A stretch of DNA of 64,000 nucleotides from Novosphingobium sp. 28-62-57 (GCA_002256985.1 NCGO01000011.1:62001-126000); one strand, 5' to 3'; counted from the first letter of the stretch, positions 9,086 through 18,545 are shown. Program-made: numbers and translations. Notes: generated by a model not told the origin, from the sequence alone.

Positions 9086-10615
9086 TCAGCTTGGTTCGCG
9101 AGGCTCTGCGATTTGCGGTACAAGCTGGTCCACCACCACGGCGTCTGCACCAAATTCCGTCAGATGCGTCCAGTCGGCGTAAATGGCCTTGCCCTGCCGC
9201 ACCAGCGCACACCCCTGGGCATCACACAGGACCTGCGTTGGATCGACATAGTGCGTAGCGGGAAGCTGTTGCGCTAGTCTTTCCAGCATCGGGTTGATGC
9301 GATGCCCCTCTGCCTGCGCACGCGGGAAGGATTGGGCGCAGGTGGCGTTGATATAGGACAGGCAGCGCAAGTAGCCGTCCTGCTCTACGCCGCCTGCAGC
9401 ACTTGCGGTGGGGACATTGCCCGTGATGACCAGACGGGTTGTGGCAGGCAGCGCAGCACGCAGCTGCATGATCCCGTCCCGCAACGCGGGCCAGCCTGCG
9501 CCTGACGTCGGGCCAAGTGGGCTTAGCCCGCGCTTGGTGTACAACTCGCGGTTCCAACGCTGCGCCCAGATGACCGTGCCGATCTGTCGTTGCCTCACCA
9601 GCTTGACCAGAACATCGGCCTGCGCGGCACAATCGTCTGCCATGTCCGATTGTTCGATGCGGTTTGTTGCTTGCGGCAAAGACATGCACCCCGGCACAGT
9701 CAGCAGCGCACCAGACCCAAGCCGTTGCTGCAGGCCCGGAAAGTATTGCCGCGCATGGCTGTCGCCAAACACCACGAAATCGATCTTCTGCCCCGGCGGA
9801 GGAATTCGGACGCCCACATGCTCTTGTGGTGGAGGACGGTTGCCAAGGGCCTCGCTGATCGCCCAACTGCGTGGCACGAAGGTGCGCAGATGGCCGCCGA
9901 TGCCCACGACCAGCGCCACCAACAGGCCCGTCCCGCACACCAGCATCAGGCCCCGCCGCGAAGGCAACACGGCTCCTGCCCGCACTGGCCGTTCGATCAG
10001 CGCCAGCGAGGCAAAGCCCAGCAGAAACGACAGCGCAATAACTCCGCCCGTCAGCCAGACCGGCGGACGATCAACCCAGACATAGTCGAGCGTGGCCAGA
10101 AGCGGATTGTGCCACAGATAGATGCCATAAGATGCCGCGCCTATCGCGGGCAGGGGGGCGAGCGCCAGCAGCGGAAACGCGATGTAGAACTGTTCCTCTG
10201 CCGAAAGGCTCCACAAATGGAGCAACGGCACATACCCCTCATCGTCGTCAAAATAGCCGGTCCGGCGGGCAAACAGCATATTTGCGCCAAATACGGCACT
10301 GGCCGCCAGTGCTTGCGCAAGGCGGCGGAAATCGGTCGGGATCATCACCAACCAGGCCAGCGCAAAGCTCACGCCGAGTACCGGAAACAGCGCAGGCAAA
10401 AGCCGCCGCGCGCGCCGTTCGTAAAACTGCGCGAGGGAAAAGGTGCCTGCCGCCTTGGCTTCTGCAATGGCCAGCGTGATCAGGTATCCGCTTATCACAA
10501 AGAACACGTCGACCCCGACAAAGCCGCCGCCAAAGCCCGGCACATCGGCATGGAACAGCACCACGGGCAGCACCGCTACGGCCCGCAGTCCCTCGATCTC
10601 ACGCCTGTGCTGCAA
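9086..10615 (-). CDS. OafA/YrhL-type membrane acyltransferase with SGNH domain, internally shortened
   Basis: The N-terminal part is an acyltransferase-3 domain (REIEGLRAVAVLPVVLFH, then GFVGVDVFFVISGYL), with the usual LWSLSAEEQFY at residues 134-144. The C-terminal part is an SGNH esterase-like domain with GDSH (284-287) and the D481-x-x-H484 pair. Between EEQFY and the next conserved block SYGIYLWHN (162-170) only 17 residues remain, where relatives have roughly 150 or more and several membrane helices. The frame stays open across the join. The start is a TTG at 10615 with a strong GGAGGGGGGG site. Full proteins of this type O-acetylate surface sugars; this one may be inactive. Confidence 0.8.
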   Translation of the reverse strand: MQHRREIEGLRAVAVLPVVLFHADVPGFGGGFVGVDVFFVISGYLITLAIAEAKAAGTFSLAQFYERRARRLLPALFPVLGVSFALAWLVMIPTDFRRLAQALAASAVFGANMLFARRTGYFDDDEGYVPLLHLWSLSAEEQFYIAFPLLALAPLPAIGAASYGIYLWHNPLLATLDYVWVDRPPVWLTGGVIALSFLLGFASLALIERPVRAGAVLPSRRGLMLVCGTGLLVALVVGIGGHLRTFVPRSWAISEALGNRPPPQEHVGVRIPPPGQKIDFVVFGDSHARQYFPGLQQRLGSGALLTVPGCMSLPQATNRIEQSDMADDCAAQADVLVKLVRQRQIGTVIWAQRWNRELYTKRGLSPLGPTSGAGWPALRDGIMQLRAALPATTRLVITGNVPTASAAGGVEQDGYLRCLSYINATCAQSFPRAQAEGHRINPMLERLAQQLPATHYVDPTQVLCDAQGCALVRQGKAIYADWTHLTEFGADAVVVDQLVPQIAEPREPS

Positions 10616-10782
10616 CGAGCCCCCCCCTCCCGGAATGGGGCGTGATGGCGGATCGTCAGGGTTGGCGCAACTGGCCAGAGCAATTACGGCCTGAACTATT
10701 GGCAGCCTGCCCGATTGGCCTCGATTGCCAGCATCCTGTCGTCGCGATATGCATGCGGCCCTAAGGTTTCAGGAGCAGTCGG

Positions 10783-10908
10783 ATGGTTCGCAAGGTTCTG
10801 GTTATCGCCGCGCTCGGGCTTTCGGTGGCGCTGGCCGGTTGCAACACGGTGAAGGGGCTGGGCCGCGATATCGAATCGGTGGGCAAGGCGGGCGAAAAGG
10901 CGATCTGA
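10783..10908 (+). CDS. entericidin-like small lipoprotein
   Basis: The gene encodes only 41 residues: a signal sequence ending in the lipobox LAGC (Cys20) and a short tail NTVKGLGRDIESVGKAGEKAI. This is the pattern of the entericidin A/B family, where relatives act as small envelope lipoproteins, in enterobacteria as a toxin-antidote pair. Here there is a single gene. ATG 10783 has AGGAGCAG before it. It lies alone between an acyltransferase gene and radC, both on the other strand. Confidence 0.85.
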   Translation: MVRKVLVIAALGLSVALAGCNTVKGLGRDIESVGKAGEKAI

Positions 10909-10923
10909 CAGCAAACGCGCCGC

Positions 10924-11661
10924 TCAGATCAGCCCTTTGGCCTTGAGCGAGGTATGCCCTTCGCGCCCGATGATGATGTGATCGTGCACCGTCATCCCCA
11001 TCAGCCGCGCTGCTTCGGTAATCTTGTGCGTGATCTGAATATCTGCGCGGCTCGGTTGCGGTGACCCTGATGGATGGTTGTGGACAAGGATCATCGCCGC
11101 CGCCCCCACCTCCAGCCCCTTTTTCACCACTTCGCGCGTGTAGATCGGGCTTTCGTCCAGCGTGCCATCGCCCACCAGATGATCGAGGATCAGCATGTTC
11201 TGCGTGTTGAGATAGAGCACGCGCACCCGCTCCACGTTCAAGTGCGCCATATCGATATGCAGATAATCCAGCAGCGCCTGCCAGTTTGACAGTACCGGCT
11301 GTTCGCGCACCGTCGTTTTTGCCAGACGGCGCGCAGCTACCCCCACGATATGAAGCGCCGCCGCGCTGGTCTCGCCCATGTTGGGATGCAGCGCCAGTGC
11401 TTGGGGATCGGCATTCAGCACCCCGGCAAGGTTGCCGAAACGCTGGATAAGCGACCGGGCAATCGGCTTGGTATCAATCCGCGGGCGGCCCGCCGCCAGC
11501 AGGTATTCGATCACTTCATGATCGGCCAGCGCATCATCGCCGCCTTCCAGCAACCGCTTGCGCAGCCGCGCGCGATGGCCGCTGGGGTCGGTCCCGTCGA
11601 ATGAGGCTTTCTTGCCCTTTGCGGGCTCCCGTTCAGGAAAGAGTTGGGTGTGGTCGGCCAT
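10924..11661 (-). CDS. radC: RadC family (JAB/MPN domain) protein
   Basis: The 245-residue protein has a helix-hairpin-helix-like N-terminal half and a C-terminal JAB-type metalloprotease-like domain with the metal motif HNHPSGSPQPSRAD. The old link to DNA repair is doubtful and the true role of RadC is unknown. ATG 11661 follows GGGGG. It is divergent from the ydbH-like gene and the two start codons lie 86 bases apart, so they share a promoter region. Confidence 0.93.
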   Translation of the reverse strand: MADHTQLFPEREPAKGKKASFDGTDPSGHRARLRKRLLEGGDDALADHEVIEYLLAAGRPRIDTKPIARSLIQRFGNLAGVLNADPQALALHPNMGETSAAALHIVGVAARRLAKTTVREQPVLSNWQALLDYLHIDMAHLNVERVRVLYLNTQNMLILDHLVGDGTLDESPIYTREVVKKGLEVGAAAMILVHNHPSGSPQPSRADIQITHKITEAARLMGMTVHDHIIIGREGHTSLKAKGLI

Positions 11662-11747
11662 GCATCCCCCCGCGGGCACCGAAAAGGTGCTGGCGCGTTC
11701 CACGCCGTGCATTGCCCAAGCCGCGGGAGTGCGCAAGAAGGGGGCAG

Positions 11748-14700
11748 ATGGCAGATCGTTTCGAAATGGCGGAATCCGACGCCGAACAGGGCGTCAAGCC
11801 TGCCCCTGCGCGGTCGCGAAAGTGGCGGCGCGCGGGGTTTTCGGCGCTTGCCTTGGTGGCATTGGCAGGCGGCGGTCTGTGGCTGTCGAAAGAGCGGCTG
11901 GCCGACCGAATCATCGTGGGCCAACTCGCCGCTTACGGCCTGCCCGCCACTTATGAGATCGAAAGCATCGGCCCCGGCCAGCAGATCCTGAAAAACCTCG
12001 TCGTCGGTGATCCCAAACGCCCGGACCTGACCGTTGACAGGGTGCTCGTCTCCATCCGCTATCGCTGGGGCGCGCCCTACTTGGGCGGCATAACCCTCAT
12101 CCGGCCAAAGCTTAACGGGCAGTACCTGGGCGGAAAGCTGAGCTTTGGCGCGCTCGACAAAGTGCTGTTCGCGCCCAAGACCGATGATGCCCCGTTCGCC
12201 TTGCCAAAGCTTGATCTGACCATTCAGGACGGACGCGGCCTGATGCTGACCGATTACGGCAAGATCGGCCTTGCGGTTGAAGGGCGCGGCGCACTGCAAG
12301 ACGGGTTCACCGGAACCCTCGCCGCCACCGCGCCCAGCCTAGCTCTGGCGGGGTGCACGGCAAGCGCCGCACAATTGTTCGGCAAAATCACCGTCCGGCA
12401 AGAGCGCCCCTCGTTCACCGGGCCGCTGCGGCTGGCAAACCTTGCCTGCGATGGCGGAGTGCGCAGCGGGCCGCTCACTGCCGAACTTGATGCGCTGGCC
12501 GACAAGGATTTTGCAGGCGTCACTGGCAATGCCGCCGTGCGCGGGCAGCAACTGGCCTTCCCCGGCGTCACCGCCGAATCCCTTGCGCTCGACACCCGCC
12601 TTGCCTTGCGTGATGGCGCGTTGAGCGGGCGGATTGAGGCCAACGCCGGCAGCGTGGCCAGCAATGGCGTCCGCTTCGGCCTGCTCGGTATCGACGGCGC
12701 AATCCGCGCCCGCGATGGCATGAATCGGGCAGAGTTTCGCGGCACCTTGCAGGGTGAGGGCTTGCGGCAGGGCACCGCAATGCTTGGCGCGCTCGATGCC
12801 GCCCAGCGCAGCGCCAGCGGCACCTTGCTCGCCCCGATGCTCGCGCAGATGCGCGCCAGCCTTACCGCTGAAGAGCGCGGCAGCCGCCTGACCGGCGAAG
12901 TCACACTGCGCCGCAATGGCGATGCGCTGTCGGTGGTGGTGCCACAGGCGCAATTGACGGGCGGCAGCGGGCAGGCCTTGCTCAACCTGTCGCGCTTCCA
13001 GCTTGCCAGCGCCAGCGTGGATGGCCCGCCGCTGCTGGCGGGCAACATCACGACAGGCGGGGCAGGCCTTCCCCGCATCACCGGACGGATGGAGCGCGGC
13101 CGCGCCGGGCAAGCGCTGTTCCGCCTCGCGCTCGCGCCTTGGCGGGCAGAAGGCGGCTCGCTTGCCATCCCCGAAATGATGATCGCGCAAGTGCCGGACG
13201 GCTCGCTCGGCTTTTCGGGCACTGCGCAGGTTTCCGGGGCGATTCCCGGCGGTTCGGTGCAGAACCTCATATTGCCTGTGAACGGCAGCTATGGCGCGCG
13301 CGGTGATCTGGCCCTGTGGAAGCGTTGCGTTCAGGCGCGGTTTGACCGGCTCGTGCTTGGCAGCATCGCGCTTGATGGCAATACGCTGGCGCTCTGTCCG
13401 CCGGGCGGGTCTGCCATCGTGCGCAATGGCCCATCAGGCCTGCGCCTTGCGGCAGGGACCCCTGCGCTCGAACTGACCGGCAGCCTTGGCGACACGCCGG
13501 TGACCGTCAAGACCGGCGCGGTCGGTTTCGCATGGCCCGGCTCGCTGAACGCCAAGGCGGTCGATGTCACGCTTGGCCCACCCGATAACGCCGCGCGCCT
13601 CCGTCTGGCGGATCTCGAGGCACAACTGGGCAAGGATTTCACCGGCCGCTTTGCCGGGGTGGAAGCGAGCCTTGCTGCCGTGCCGCTCAATCTTGCCAAC
13701 GCCTCGGGCCAGTGGCGCTTTGCCGATGGCAGGCTCATGCTCACCGGCGCAGGCTTTGACCTGACCGACCGGCTCGATCCTTCCCGTTTCGAAATGCTGC
13801 GCAGCGATGGCGCCACGCTCACACTGGCCGATAATCGTATCACCGCCAATGCCTTGCTGCGCGAAGCGAAGACCTTGCGTGAAGTCGGCTCAGCTGCGAT
13901 CAGCCACGATCTGAACACCAGCACCGGCCATGCCGACCTCTCGGTGCCAAATCTCGTGTTCAACGCAGGCTTCCAGCCTGCGCAACTCACCCGCCTCGCG
14001 CTTGGCGTCGTCGCCAATGTCGAAGGCAAGGTCACCGGCACCGGACGCATCGACTGGAACCCGCGCGCCGTTACCAGCACCGGCAATTTTGGCACCGAAA
14101 CCATGGACCTTGCCGCCGCCTTCGGCCCGGCCAAGGGCCTCAAAGGCCGCATCGAATTCACCGACTTGCTCGGCATGGTCAGCGCGCCGCACCAGAAGCT
14201 GACCGTCGCCTCGATCAACCCCGGCATCGAAGTGAACGAAGGTGTGATCGACCTGACGCTCCTGCCCGATCAGGTCCTGCGCCTGCACGATGCGCGCTGG
14301 CCGTTCCTTGATGGCACGCTGGTGCTCGAACCCACCGACTTGCGCCTCGGCATTGCCGAAGCCCGCCGCTACACGATGAGCGTGATCGGCATCGATGCCG
14401 CCAGATTTGTTGAAAAGATGGAGCTGGGCAACCTTTCAGCCACAGGCAAGTTCGATGGCCAGTTCCCGCTGGTGTTCGATGCCAACGGCGGGCGGATCGA
14501 GGAGGGCACGCTGCTGTCGCGTGCGCCGGGTGGCAACGTGTCCTATATCGGCGCGCTCACCTATGAAAACATGGGCGCGATGGCCAACTTCGCTTTCGAT
14601 GCGCTCAAGTCCCTCGATTACAAGACGATGGCCATCGCCATGCGCGGGGATCTTGAAGGCGATATCGTGACGAACGTGAAGTTTGACGGGGTGAAGCAAG

Positions 14701-14981
14701 GCGCTGGCACAAAGCGCAATTTCATCACCAAGCAGGTCGCCAACCTGCCAATCGAATTCCACGTCAACATCCGCGCGCCGTTCTACCAGATCATGACCTC
14801 GTTCAAGGCGATGTATGACCCGGCCTTCGTCAAGGACCCGCGCACACTCGGCCTTGTCGATGCAAAGGGGCGCGCGCTCCAGCGCTTTGGAAACGGCGTA
14901 CGCCCCGGCGGCACCCCCGTCATCGTCCTTCCCGGCTCACAGCCCATTATTCAGCCTGCAGAAAGCGGAACACTGCCATGA
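11748..14981 (+). CDS. ydbH: YdbH-family AsmA-like envelope lipid-transport protein
   Basis: The 1077-residue protein has a short cytoplasmic N-terminus, one membrane helix (about residues 28-45) and then a long repetitive beta-rich periplasmic region, as in the AsmA-like proteins YhdP, TamB and YdbH. In Escherichia coli these span the periplasm and carry phospholipids to the outer membrane. The conserved C-terminal part (about 800-1040) is the DUF-type YdbH core. ATG 11748 is preceded by AAGGGG. Its stop overlaps the start of the ynbE-like gene as ATGA, and a ydbL-like gene follows, the same trio as in E. coli. Confidence 0.88.
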   Translation: MADRFEMAESDAEQGVKPAPARSRKWRRAGFSALALVALAGGGLWLSKERLADRIIVGQLAAYGLPATYEIESIGPGQQILKNLVVGDPKRPDLTVDRVLVSIRYRWGAPYLGGITLIRPKLNGQYLGGKLSFGALDKVLFAPKTDDAPFALPKLDLTIQDGRGLMLTDYGKIGLAVEGRGALQDGFTGTLAATAPSLALAGCTASAAQLFGKITVRQERPSFTGPLRLANLACDGGVRSGPLTAELDALADKDFAGVTGNAAVRGQQLAFPGVTAESLALDTRLALRDGALSGRIEANAGSVASNGVRFGLLGIDGAIRARDGMNRAEFRGTLQGEGLRQGTAMLGALDAAQRSASGTLLAPMLAQMRASLTAEERGSRLTGEVTLRRNGDALSVVVPQAQLTGGSGQALLNLSRFQLASASVDGPPLLAGNITTGGAGLPRITGRMERGRAGQALFRLALAPWRAEGGSLAIPEMMIAQVPDGSLGFSGTAQVSGAIPGGSVQNLILPVNGSYGARGDLALWKRCVQARFDRLVLGSIALDGNTLALCPPGGSAIVRNGPSGLRLAAGTPALELTGSLGDTPVTVKTGAVGFAWPGSLNAKAVDVTLGPPDNAARLRLADLEAQLGKDFTGRFAGVEASLAAVPLNLANASGQWRFADGRLMLTGAGFDLTDRLDPSRFEMLRSDGATLTLADNRITANALLREAKTLREVGSAAISHDLNTSTGHADLSVPNLVFNAGFQPAQLTRLALGVVANVEGKVTGTGRIDWNPRAVTSTGNFGTETMDLAAAFGPAKGLKGRIEFTDLLGMVSAPHQKLTVASINPGIEVNEGVIDLTLLPDQVLRLHDARWPFLDGTLVLEPTDLRLGIAEARRYTMSVIGIDAARFVEKMELGNLSATGKFDGQFPLVFDANGGRIEEGTLLSRAPGGNVSYIGALTYENMGAMANFAFDALKSLDYKTMAIAMRGDLEGDIVTNVKFDGVKQGAGTKRNFITKQVANLPIEFHVNIRAPFYQIMTSFKAMYDPAFVKDPRTLGLVDAKGRALQRFGNGVRPGGTPVIVLPGSQPIIQPAESGTLP

Positions 14982-15232
14982 GGAACCCGGAATTGACCCG
15001 ATCCGCGAACCCTGCAACGAACTGGTGCATGGCATACGGATCACATTTCAGGCATCGCGCCCTGCTCGCGCTGCCGCTGATGGGGGCTTTGGCCATGGCT
15101 GGCTGCATCTCGGTTAACGCACCGGACAAGCCGATCGTGATCGAGCTCAACATCAACATCAAGCAGGAGGTCGTGTACCGGCTCGCACAGGATGCGAACG
15201 CCACGATCGAGACGCATCCGGACATCTTCTGA
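14978..15232 (+). CDS. ynbE: YnbE-like lipoprotein
   Basis: An 84-residue lipoprotein precursor with lipobox LAMAGC (Cys43). The mature part of about 42 residues contains IVIELNINIKQEVVYRL, the YnbE mark. In E. coli YnbE sits in the outer membrane and extends the beta groove of YdbH, forming the receiving end of the bridge. It overlaps ydbH by 4 bases (ATGA) and the ydbL-like gene by one base pair step (TGATG). An internal ATG at codon 18 would give a product nearer the usual family length and could be the real start. Confidence 0.85.
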   Translation: MRNPELTRSANPATNWCMAYGSHFRHRALLALPLMGALAMAGCISVNAPDKPIVIELNINIKQEVVYRLAQDANATIETHPDIF

Positions 15233-15660
15233 TGAAACCGGCAGGTTTGAGGATATTGACGATGGCCACACTTTCGATGCGCAAGAGTTTCGCGGCCCTG
15301 GCCGCAACCGGCCTTCTGCTGAGCGCAATCGCCGTGCCCGCCACCGCGCAGAATCGCGATCCGGCCTATGCCGCCGCGCGTGCTGCCGGGCAGGTGGGTG
15401 AAAAGATGGACGGTTACCTTGGCTATGTCACGCCTGCGGCTCCCGCCCTGCGCGCCGTGGTTGAAGACATCAATATCAAGCGCAAGGCGCTCTATGCCGA
15501 AAAGGCGCAGGCCAACAAGGCTACGGTCGAGGAGTATGCGCTGACTTCGGGGTGCCTGCTGATCGCCCAGACGAAACCGGGTGAGAAGTATCAGGCGCCT
15601 GATGGGTCGTGGCAAACCCGTGGAAACGGCCCGCCGTTGCGTGATTCGCGCTGCCCCTGA
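15232..15660 (+). CDS. ydbL: YdbL-like (DUF1318) periplasmic protein
   Basis: A 142-residue secreted protein with a signal peptide ending near PATAQN (about residue 40) and a DUF1318 domain: a helical region, the VVEDINIKRKALYAEKA stretch, and a C-terminal part with two cysteines. In E. coli YdbL acts as a periplasmic helper that keeps YnbE from stacking on itself so that it can pair with YdbH. The start overlaps the ynbE stop. ATG codons at residues 11 and 16 are alternative starts that give a more standard signal peptide. Confidence 0.85.
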   Translation: MKPAGLRILTMATLSMRKSFAALAATGLLLSAIAVPATAQNRDPAYAAARAAGQVGEKMDGYLGYVTPAAPALRAVVEDINIKRKALYAEKAQANKATVEEYALTSGCLLIAQTKPGEKYQAPDGSWQTRGNGPPLRDSRCP

Positions 15661-15878
15661 GCCGGTTTTCCGCATACGAATCGCCAGCCGTAAACACTGG
15701 CTTTTGCGCCCTTCCTCGCAGTTGCGGGGGAGGGCGTTCGCATTTGCACTCGTCCCATGGTCCAGACACGGTTTGTGACGGTTGACTCGCATCTACCCCC
15801 CGCCTAAGGGGGCGGCGCCCTCGGCGGTGATACGTCGTTTATGCTGCACTTTGGTCGGGCAACTGACAGGAGAGAAGC

Positions 15879-16199
15879 ATGGATGAAGAACCGTCCGGGA
15901 TTGAGCCTATCGGCGAGGATGCGCGGATCGACGCGCTCGACAAGCGGCTGAAAGCCCTTCGAGAGCGGGAAGAGGAGCGCAACCGGCCAAAGGCAGGCGG
16001 GGAAACCGATGCGAATTACCGCATGGGCAACCGCGTGCTGGCGGAGCTGATCGGGGGTCTTGCAGGCGGCGCGTTCATCGGCTGGGTCATTGACCAGTTC
16101 GCCGGAACCAGCCCCTGGGGGTTATTGGTGATGCTGTTCATGGGGGTCGTCGTGGCCTTCCGCAACATCATCCGAATTTCGAGCCGGCGCCCCGAATAG
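15879..16199 (+). CDS. atpI: ATP synthase-associated AtpI/AtpZ-type protein
   Basis: A 106-residue membrane protein with a charged, helical N-terminal third (residues 1-50) and two membrane helices (about 55-72 and 80-97). AtpI-type proteins help assemble the c-ring and have been linked to magnesium supply. ATG 15879 has AGGAGAG in front. It opens the Fo gene cluster, 39 bases before atpB, as in most alphaproteobacteria. Confidence 0.9.
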   Translation: MDEEPSGIEPIGEDARIDALDKRLKALREREEERNRPKAGGETDANYRMGNRVLAELIGGLAGGAFIGWVIDQFAGTSPWGLLVMLFMGVVVAFRNIIRISSRRPE

Positions 16200-16238
16200 G
16201 GCGCTGTTGTTGTATTCGACTGATACGGGGTTTTGCGC

Positions 16239-17021
16239 GTGGCCGAAGGCAAGGTCGATCCGGTTCACCAGTTCACGATTGAGACCCTTTTCGGGACCGA
16301 GAGCTGGGCCATCGGGGGTTACAACATCGCGTTCACCAACTCGGCGCTGTGGATGGCAATCACCACCGCTGCGATCGTGGTGTTTGTGGCAGGCGGTGCC
16401 AAGCAGCAGCTTGTGCCCGGCCGCTGGCAGATGGCCGTCGAAGGGCTGACCGGCTTTGTCGACAACCTGCTGATGGCCAACATCGGCAAGGCAGGCCGCA
16501 AGTACTTGCCTTACGTGTTTTCGCTCTTCGCCTTCATCCTGTTTGCCAACTTGCTGGGCCTGATGCCGCTGGCGCTGGTCGGGGTTCACCCGTTCACGGC
16601 CACGAGCCACTTCACGGTCACCGGTGTGCTTGCGGTGATGAGCTTTGCCATCGTGCTCGGCGTCGGTTTTGCCAAGCATGGCCTGCACTTCTTCTCGCTG
16701 TTCGTGCCGCACGGCACGCCTGTCCTGATGATCCCGATCATTTTCCCGATCGAGTTGATCTCGTTCATGGTGCGCCCGTTCAGCCTCGGTCTGCGTCTCT
16801 TCGTGGCGATGATGGCCGGGCACGTGCTGCTCGAAGTGCTCTCGGGCTTCGTCATCTCCGGCACCAATGCTGGCGTTGGCATCTTCTTCCTCGCGGCCCT
16901 TCCCAGCTTTGTGCTGATGATCGGCATCTGCGCGCTCGAACTTCTGGTGGCTGGCATTCAGGCCTATGTCTTTGCCCTGCTCACCTGCGTCTATCTGAAC
17001 GACGCCGAGAACCTTCACTAA
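16239..17021 (+). CDS. atpB: F0F1 ATP synthase subunit a
   Basis: Subunit a forms the proton half-channels next to the c-ring. The 260-residue protein has five to six membrane helices and the essential arginine in SLGLRLF near residue 187. GTG 16239 (MAEGKVDPVHQF) is chosen because GGGG lies ten bases ahead; a TTG six bases upstream is too close to that site. It is followed 46 bases later by atpE. Confidence 0.96.
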   Translation: MAEGKVDPVHQFTIETLFGTESWAIGGYNIAFTNSALWMAITTAAIVVFVAGGAKQQLVPGRWQMAVEGLTGFVDNLLMANIGKAGRKYLPYVFSLFAFILFANLLGLMPLALVGVHPFTATSHFTVTGVLAVMSFAIVLGVGFAKHGLHFFSLFVPHGTPVLMIPIIFPIELISFMVRPFSLGLRLFVAMMAGHVLLEVLSGFVISGTNAGVGIFFLAALPSFVLMIGICALELLVAGIQAYVFALLTCVYLNDAENLH

Positions 17022-17067
17022 TAACCCGCAACACTTATCCAGACGGATTGAAAAGGAGTTTTTTGAC

Positions 17068-17295
17068 ATGGACGCAGAAAGCGCAAAGCTGCTCGGTGCT
17101 GGTCTCGCTGCTGTTGGTGCAGGCCTTGCCTCGCTCGGCGTGGGCAACGTGTTTGCCAAGTTCCTCGAAGGCGCGCTGCGCAACCCCGGCGCCGCTGACG
17201 GCCAGCAGGGCCGCCTGTTCATCGGCTTCGCCGCCGCCGAACTTCTGGGCCTGCTCTCGTTCGTCGTCGCGATGATCCTGATCTTCGTCGCCTAA
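17068..17295 (+). CDS. atpE: F0F1 ATP synthase subunit c
   Basis: The 75-residue hairpin forms the rotor ring. Helix 1 has the glycine pattern GAGLAAVGAGLASLGVG, the loop has the RNP triplet (residues 38-40) and helix 2 carries the proton-binding Glu58 in AAAELLG. AAGGAG lies ahead of ATG 17068. Nothing is unusual. Confidence 0.97.
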   Translation: MDAESAKLLGAGLAAVGAGLASLGVGNVFAKFLEGALRNPGAADGQQGRLFIGFAAAELLGLLSFVVAMILIFVA

Positions 17296-17365
17296 GACTG
17301 ACAAATGACTGACCGGACGATTGCGCCACCCGGCGCAGTTGTCCGGCACGCAAACGGGCAACATC

Positions 17366-17926
17366 ATGTCTCTTCTCGTGCAGCTTGCCTCAGCCGCAGC
17401 AAACCTTCCTTCTCCTGAAAAGAAGGGCGGCATGCCGCAGATCACCCAGTTGGCAGACACTTATGCGGGCCAGATTTTCTGGCTGCTGGTGTTTTTCGGC
17501 ATCGTCTTCTTCGTGATCGGCCGGGGCATGCTGCCCAAGGTCGTCTCCACGATGGACGGCCGCGACAAGCAGATCGCCGACGACCTTGCCGCTGCCGAAG
17601 CAGCAAGGGCCGCTGCCGATGCGCAGGAAGAGGCATGGCGCGTTCAGGCCAACCAGCAGCGCGCTGCCGCTCAGGCGGTGATCGCTGCTGCCAAGGCTGA
17701 TGCTGCCAAGACTACCGAAGCCAGCCTCGCTGCGGCTGCGGCGCGCATTGACGCGACCGTGACCGCTGCTGAAGCCAGCATTGCCGCTGCTCGCGCTGCG
17801 GCGCTGGGCGAAGTGGAAGGCGTCGCTGCCGAAGCCGCGCAGGATATCGCAAGCCGCATCGCCGGCCTGTCGATCCCTGCCGACGAAGCCCGCGCCGCCG
17901 TGAAGGGAGTTCTCACGCATGGCTAA
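17366..17926 (+). CDS. atpF': F0F1 ATP synthase subunit b' (second b-type subunit)
   Basis: The 186-residue product has a short N-terminus, one membrane helix (about 38-58) and a long alanine-rich helix that forms the peripheral stalk with subunit b. Having b' and b as separate genes is the norm in photosynthetic and many other alphaproteobacteria. ATG 17366 is chosen because the Shine-Dalgarno is weak and the open frame upstream is non-conserved. Its end overlaps the b gene by 8 bases. Confidence 0.93.
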   Translation: MSLLVQLASAAANLPSPEKKGGMPQITQLADTYAGQIFWLLVFFGIVFFVIGRGMLPKVVSTMDGRDKQIADDLAAAEAARAAADAQEEAWRVQANQQRAAAQAVIAAAKADAAKTTEASLAAAAARIDATVTAAEASIAAARAAALGEVEGVAAEAAQDIASRIAGLSIPADEARAAVKGVLTHG

Positions 17927-18470
17927 TCCGGTCGAAACAACCGCCGTGGTCGAACACGGTGCCGCCGCCGAACACCACGTCGAACCTTCCGCGCTGGGCC
18001 TTGGGCCAAGCGCATGGGTCGCGCTGTCGATGGCCATCTTCCTCGCGATCCTCGTCTCCAAGAAGGTGCCTGGCGCGATTGTCGGTGGTCTCGACAAGCA
18101 GATCGGCGCTATTCGCAAGCAACTCGATGAAGCCAAAGTGCTCCGTGCCGAAGCTGAAAAGCTGCGCGCTGAATACGCCGCCAAGATCGCCAACGCTGAA
18201 AAAGACGCAGCCTCGATGGTCGAACACGCCAAGACCGAAGCCGCAGCGATCATTGCGAAGGCCGAAGCTGACGCAGCCATGACCATCACCCGCCGTGAAA
18301 AAATGGCGTCCGACAAGATCGCCGCCGCCGAACGCGCCGCCGTGGACGACCTGCGCGCCAAGGCCGCTGAAGCCGCCACGGCTGCAGCCCGCCAGTTGAT
18401 CGCCAGGAACCACTCCGCCGGAGCCGACAAGGCGCTGGTCGATGGAGCCATCGCCGGTCTGGTCAACTGA
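17919..18470 (+). CDS. atpF: F0F1 ATP synthase subunit b
   Basis: This 183-residue protein has a membrane helix (about 30-48, WVALSMAIFLAILVSKK) and a long charged helix, the stator stalk. The start overlaps the b' gene, so translation is probably coupled. The F1 genes (atpHAGDC) are not in the window; in alphaproteobacteria they usually form a separate operon. A terminator follows at 18507. Confidence 0.94.
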   Translation: MANPVETTAVVEHGAAAEHHVEPSALGLGPSAWVALSMAIFLAILVSKKVPGAIVGGLDKQIGAIRKQLDEAKVLRAEAEKLRAEYAAKIANAEKDAASMVEHAKTEAAAIIAKAEADAAMTITRREKMASDKIAAAERAAVDDLRAKAAEAATAAARQLIARNHSAGADKALVDGAIAGLVN

Positions 18471-18506
18471 ACCGTTAACCGCGCATCAGGGCTGAAAGAA
18501 CACGAG

Positions 18507-18540
18507 ACCCCTTCCGGTTAGCGCCGGGAGGGGTTTTGTT
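18507..18540 (+). terminator. rho-independent terminator of the Fo operon
   Basis: An 11-bp stem ACCCCTTCCGG with CCGGGAGGGGT (one wobble) around a TTAGCG loop is followed by TTTGTTT. It stands 36 bases after the atpF stop codon and before the convergent parE gene. Confidence 0.85.
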
Positions 18541-18545
18541 TGCGA

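Noticed and set aside
11601-11747. Upstream extension of the YdbH-like frame
   Set aside because: It overlaps the start of radC on the other strand, lacks a ribosome site and removes the proper placing of the N-terminal membrane helix.
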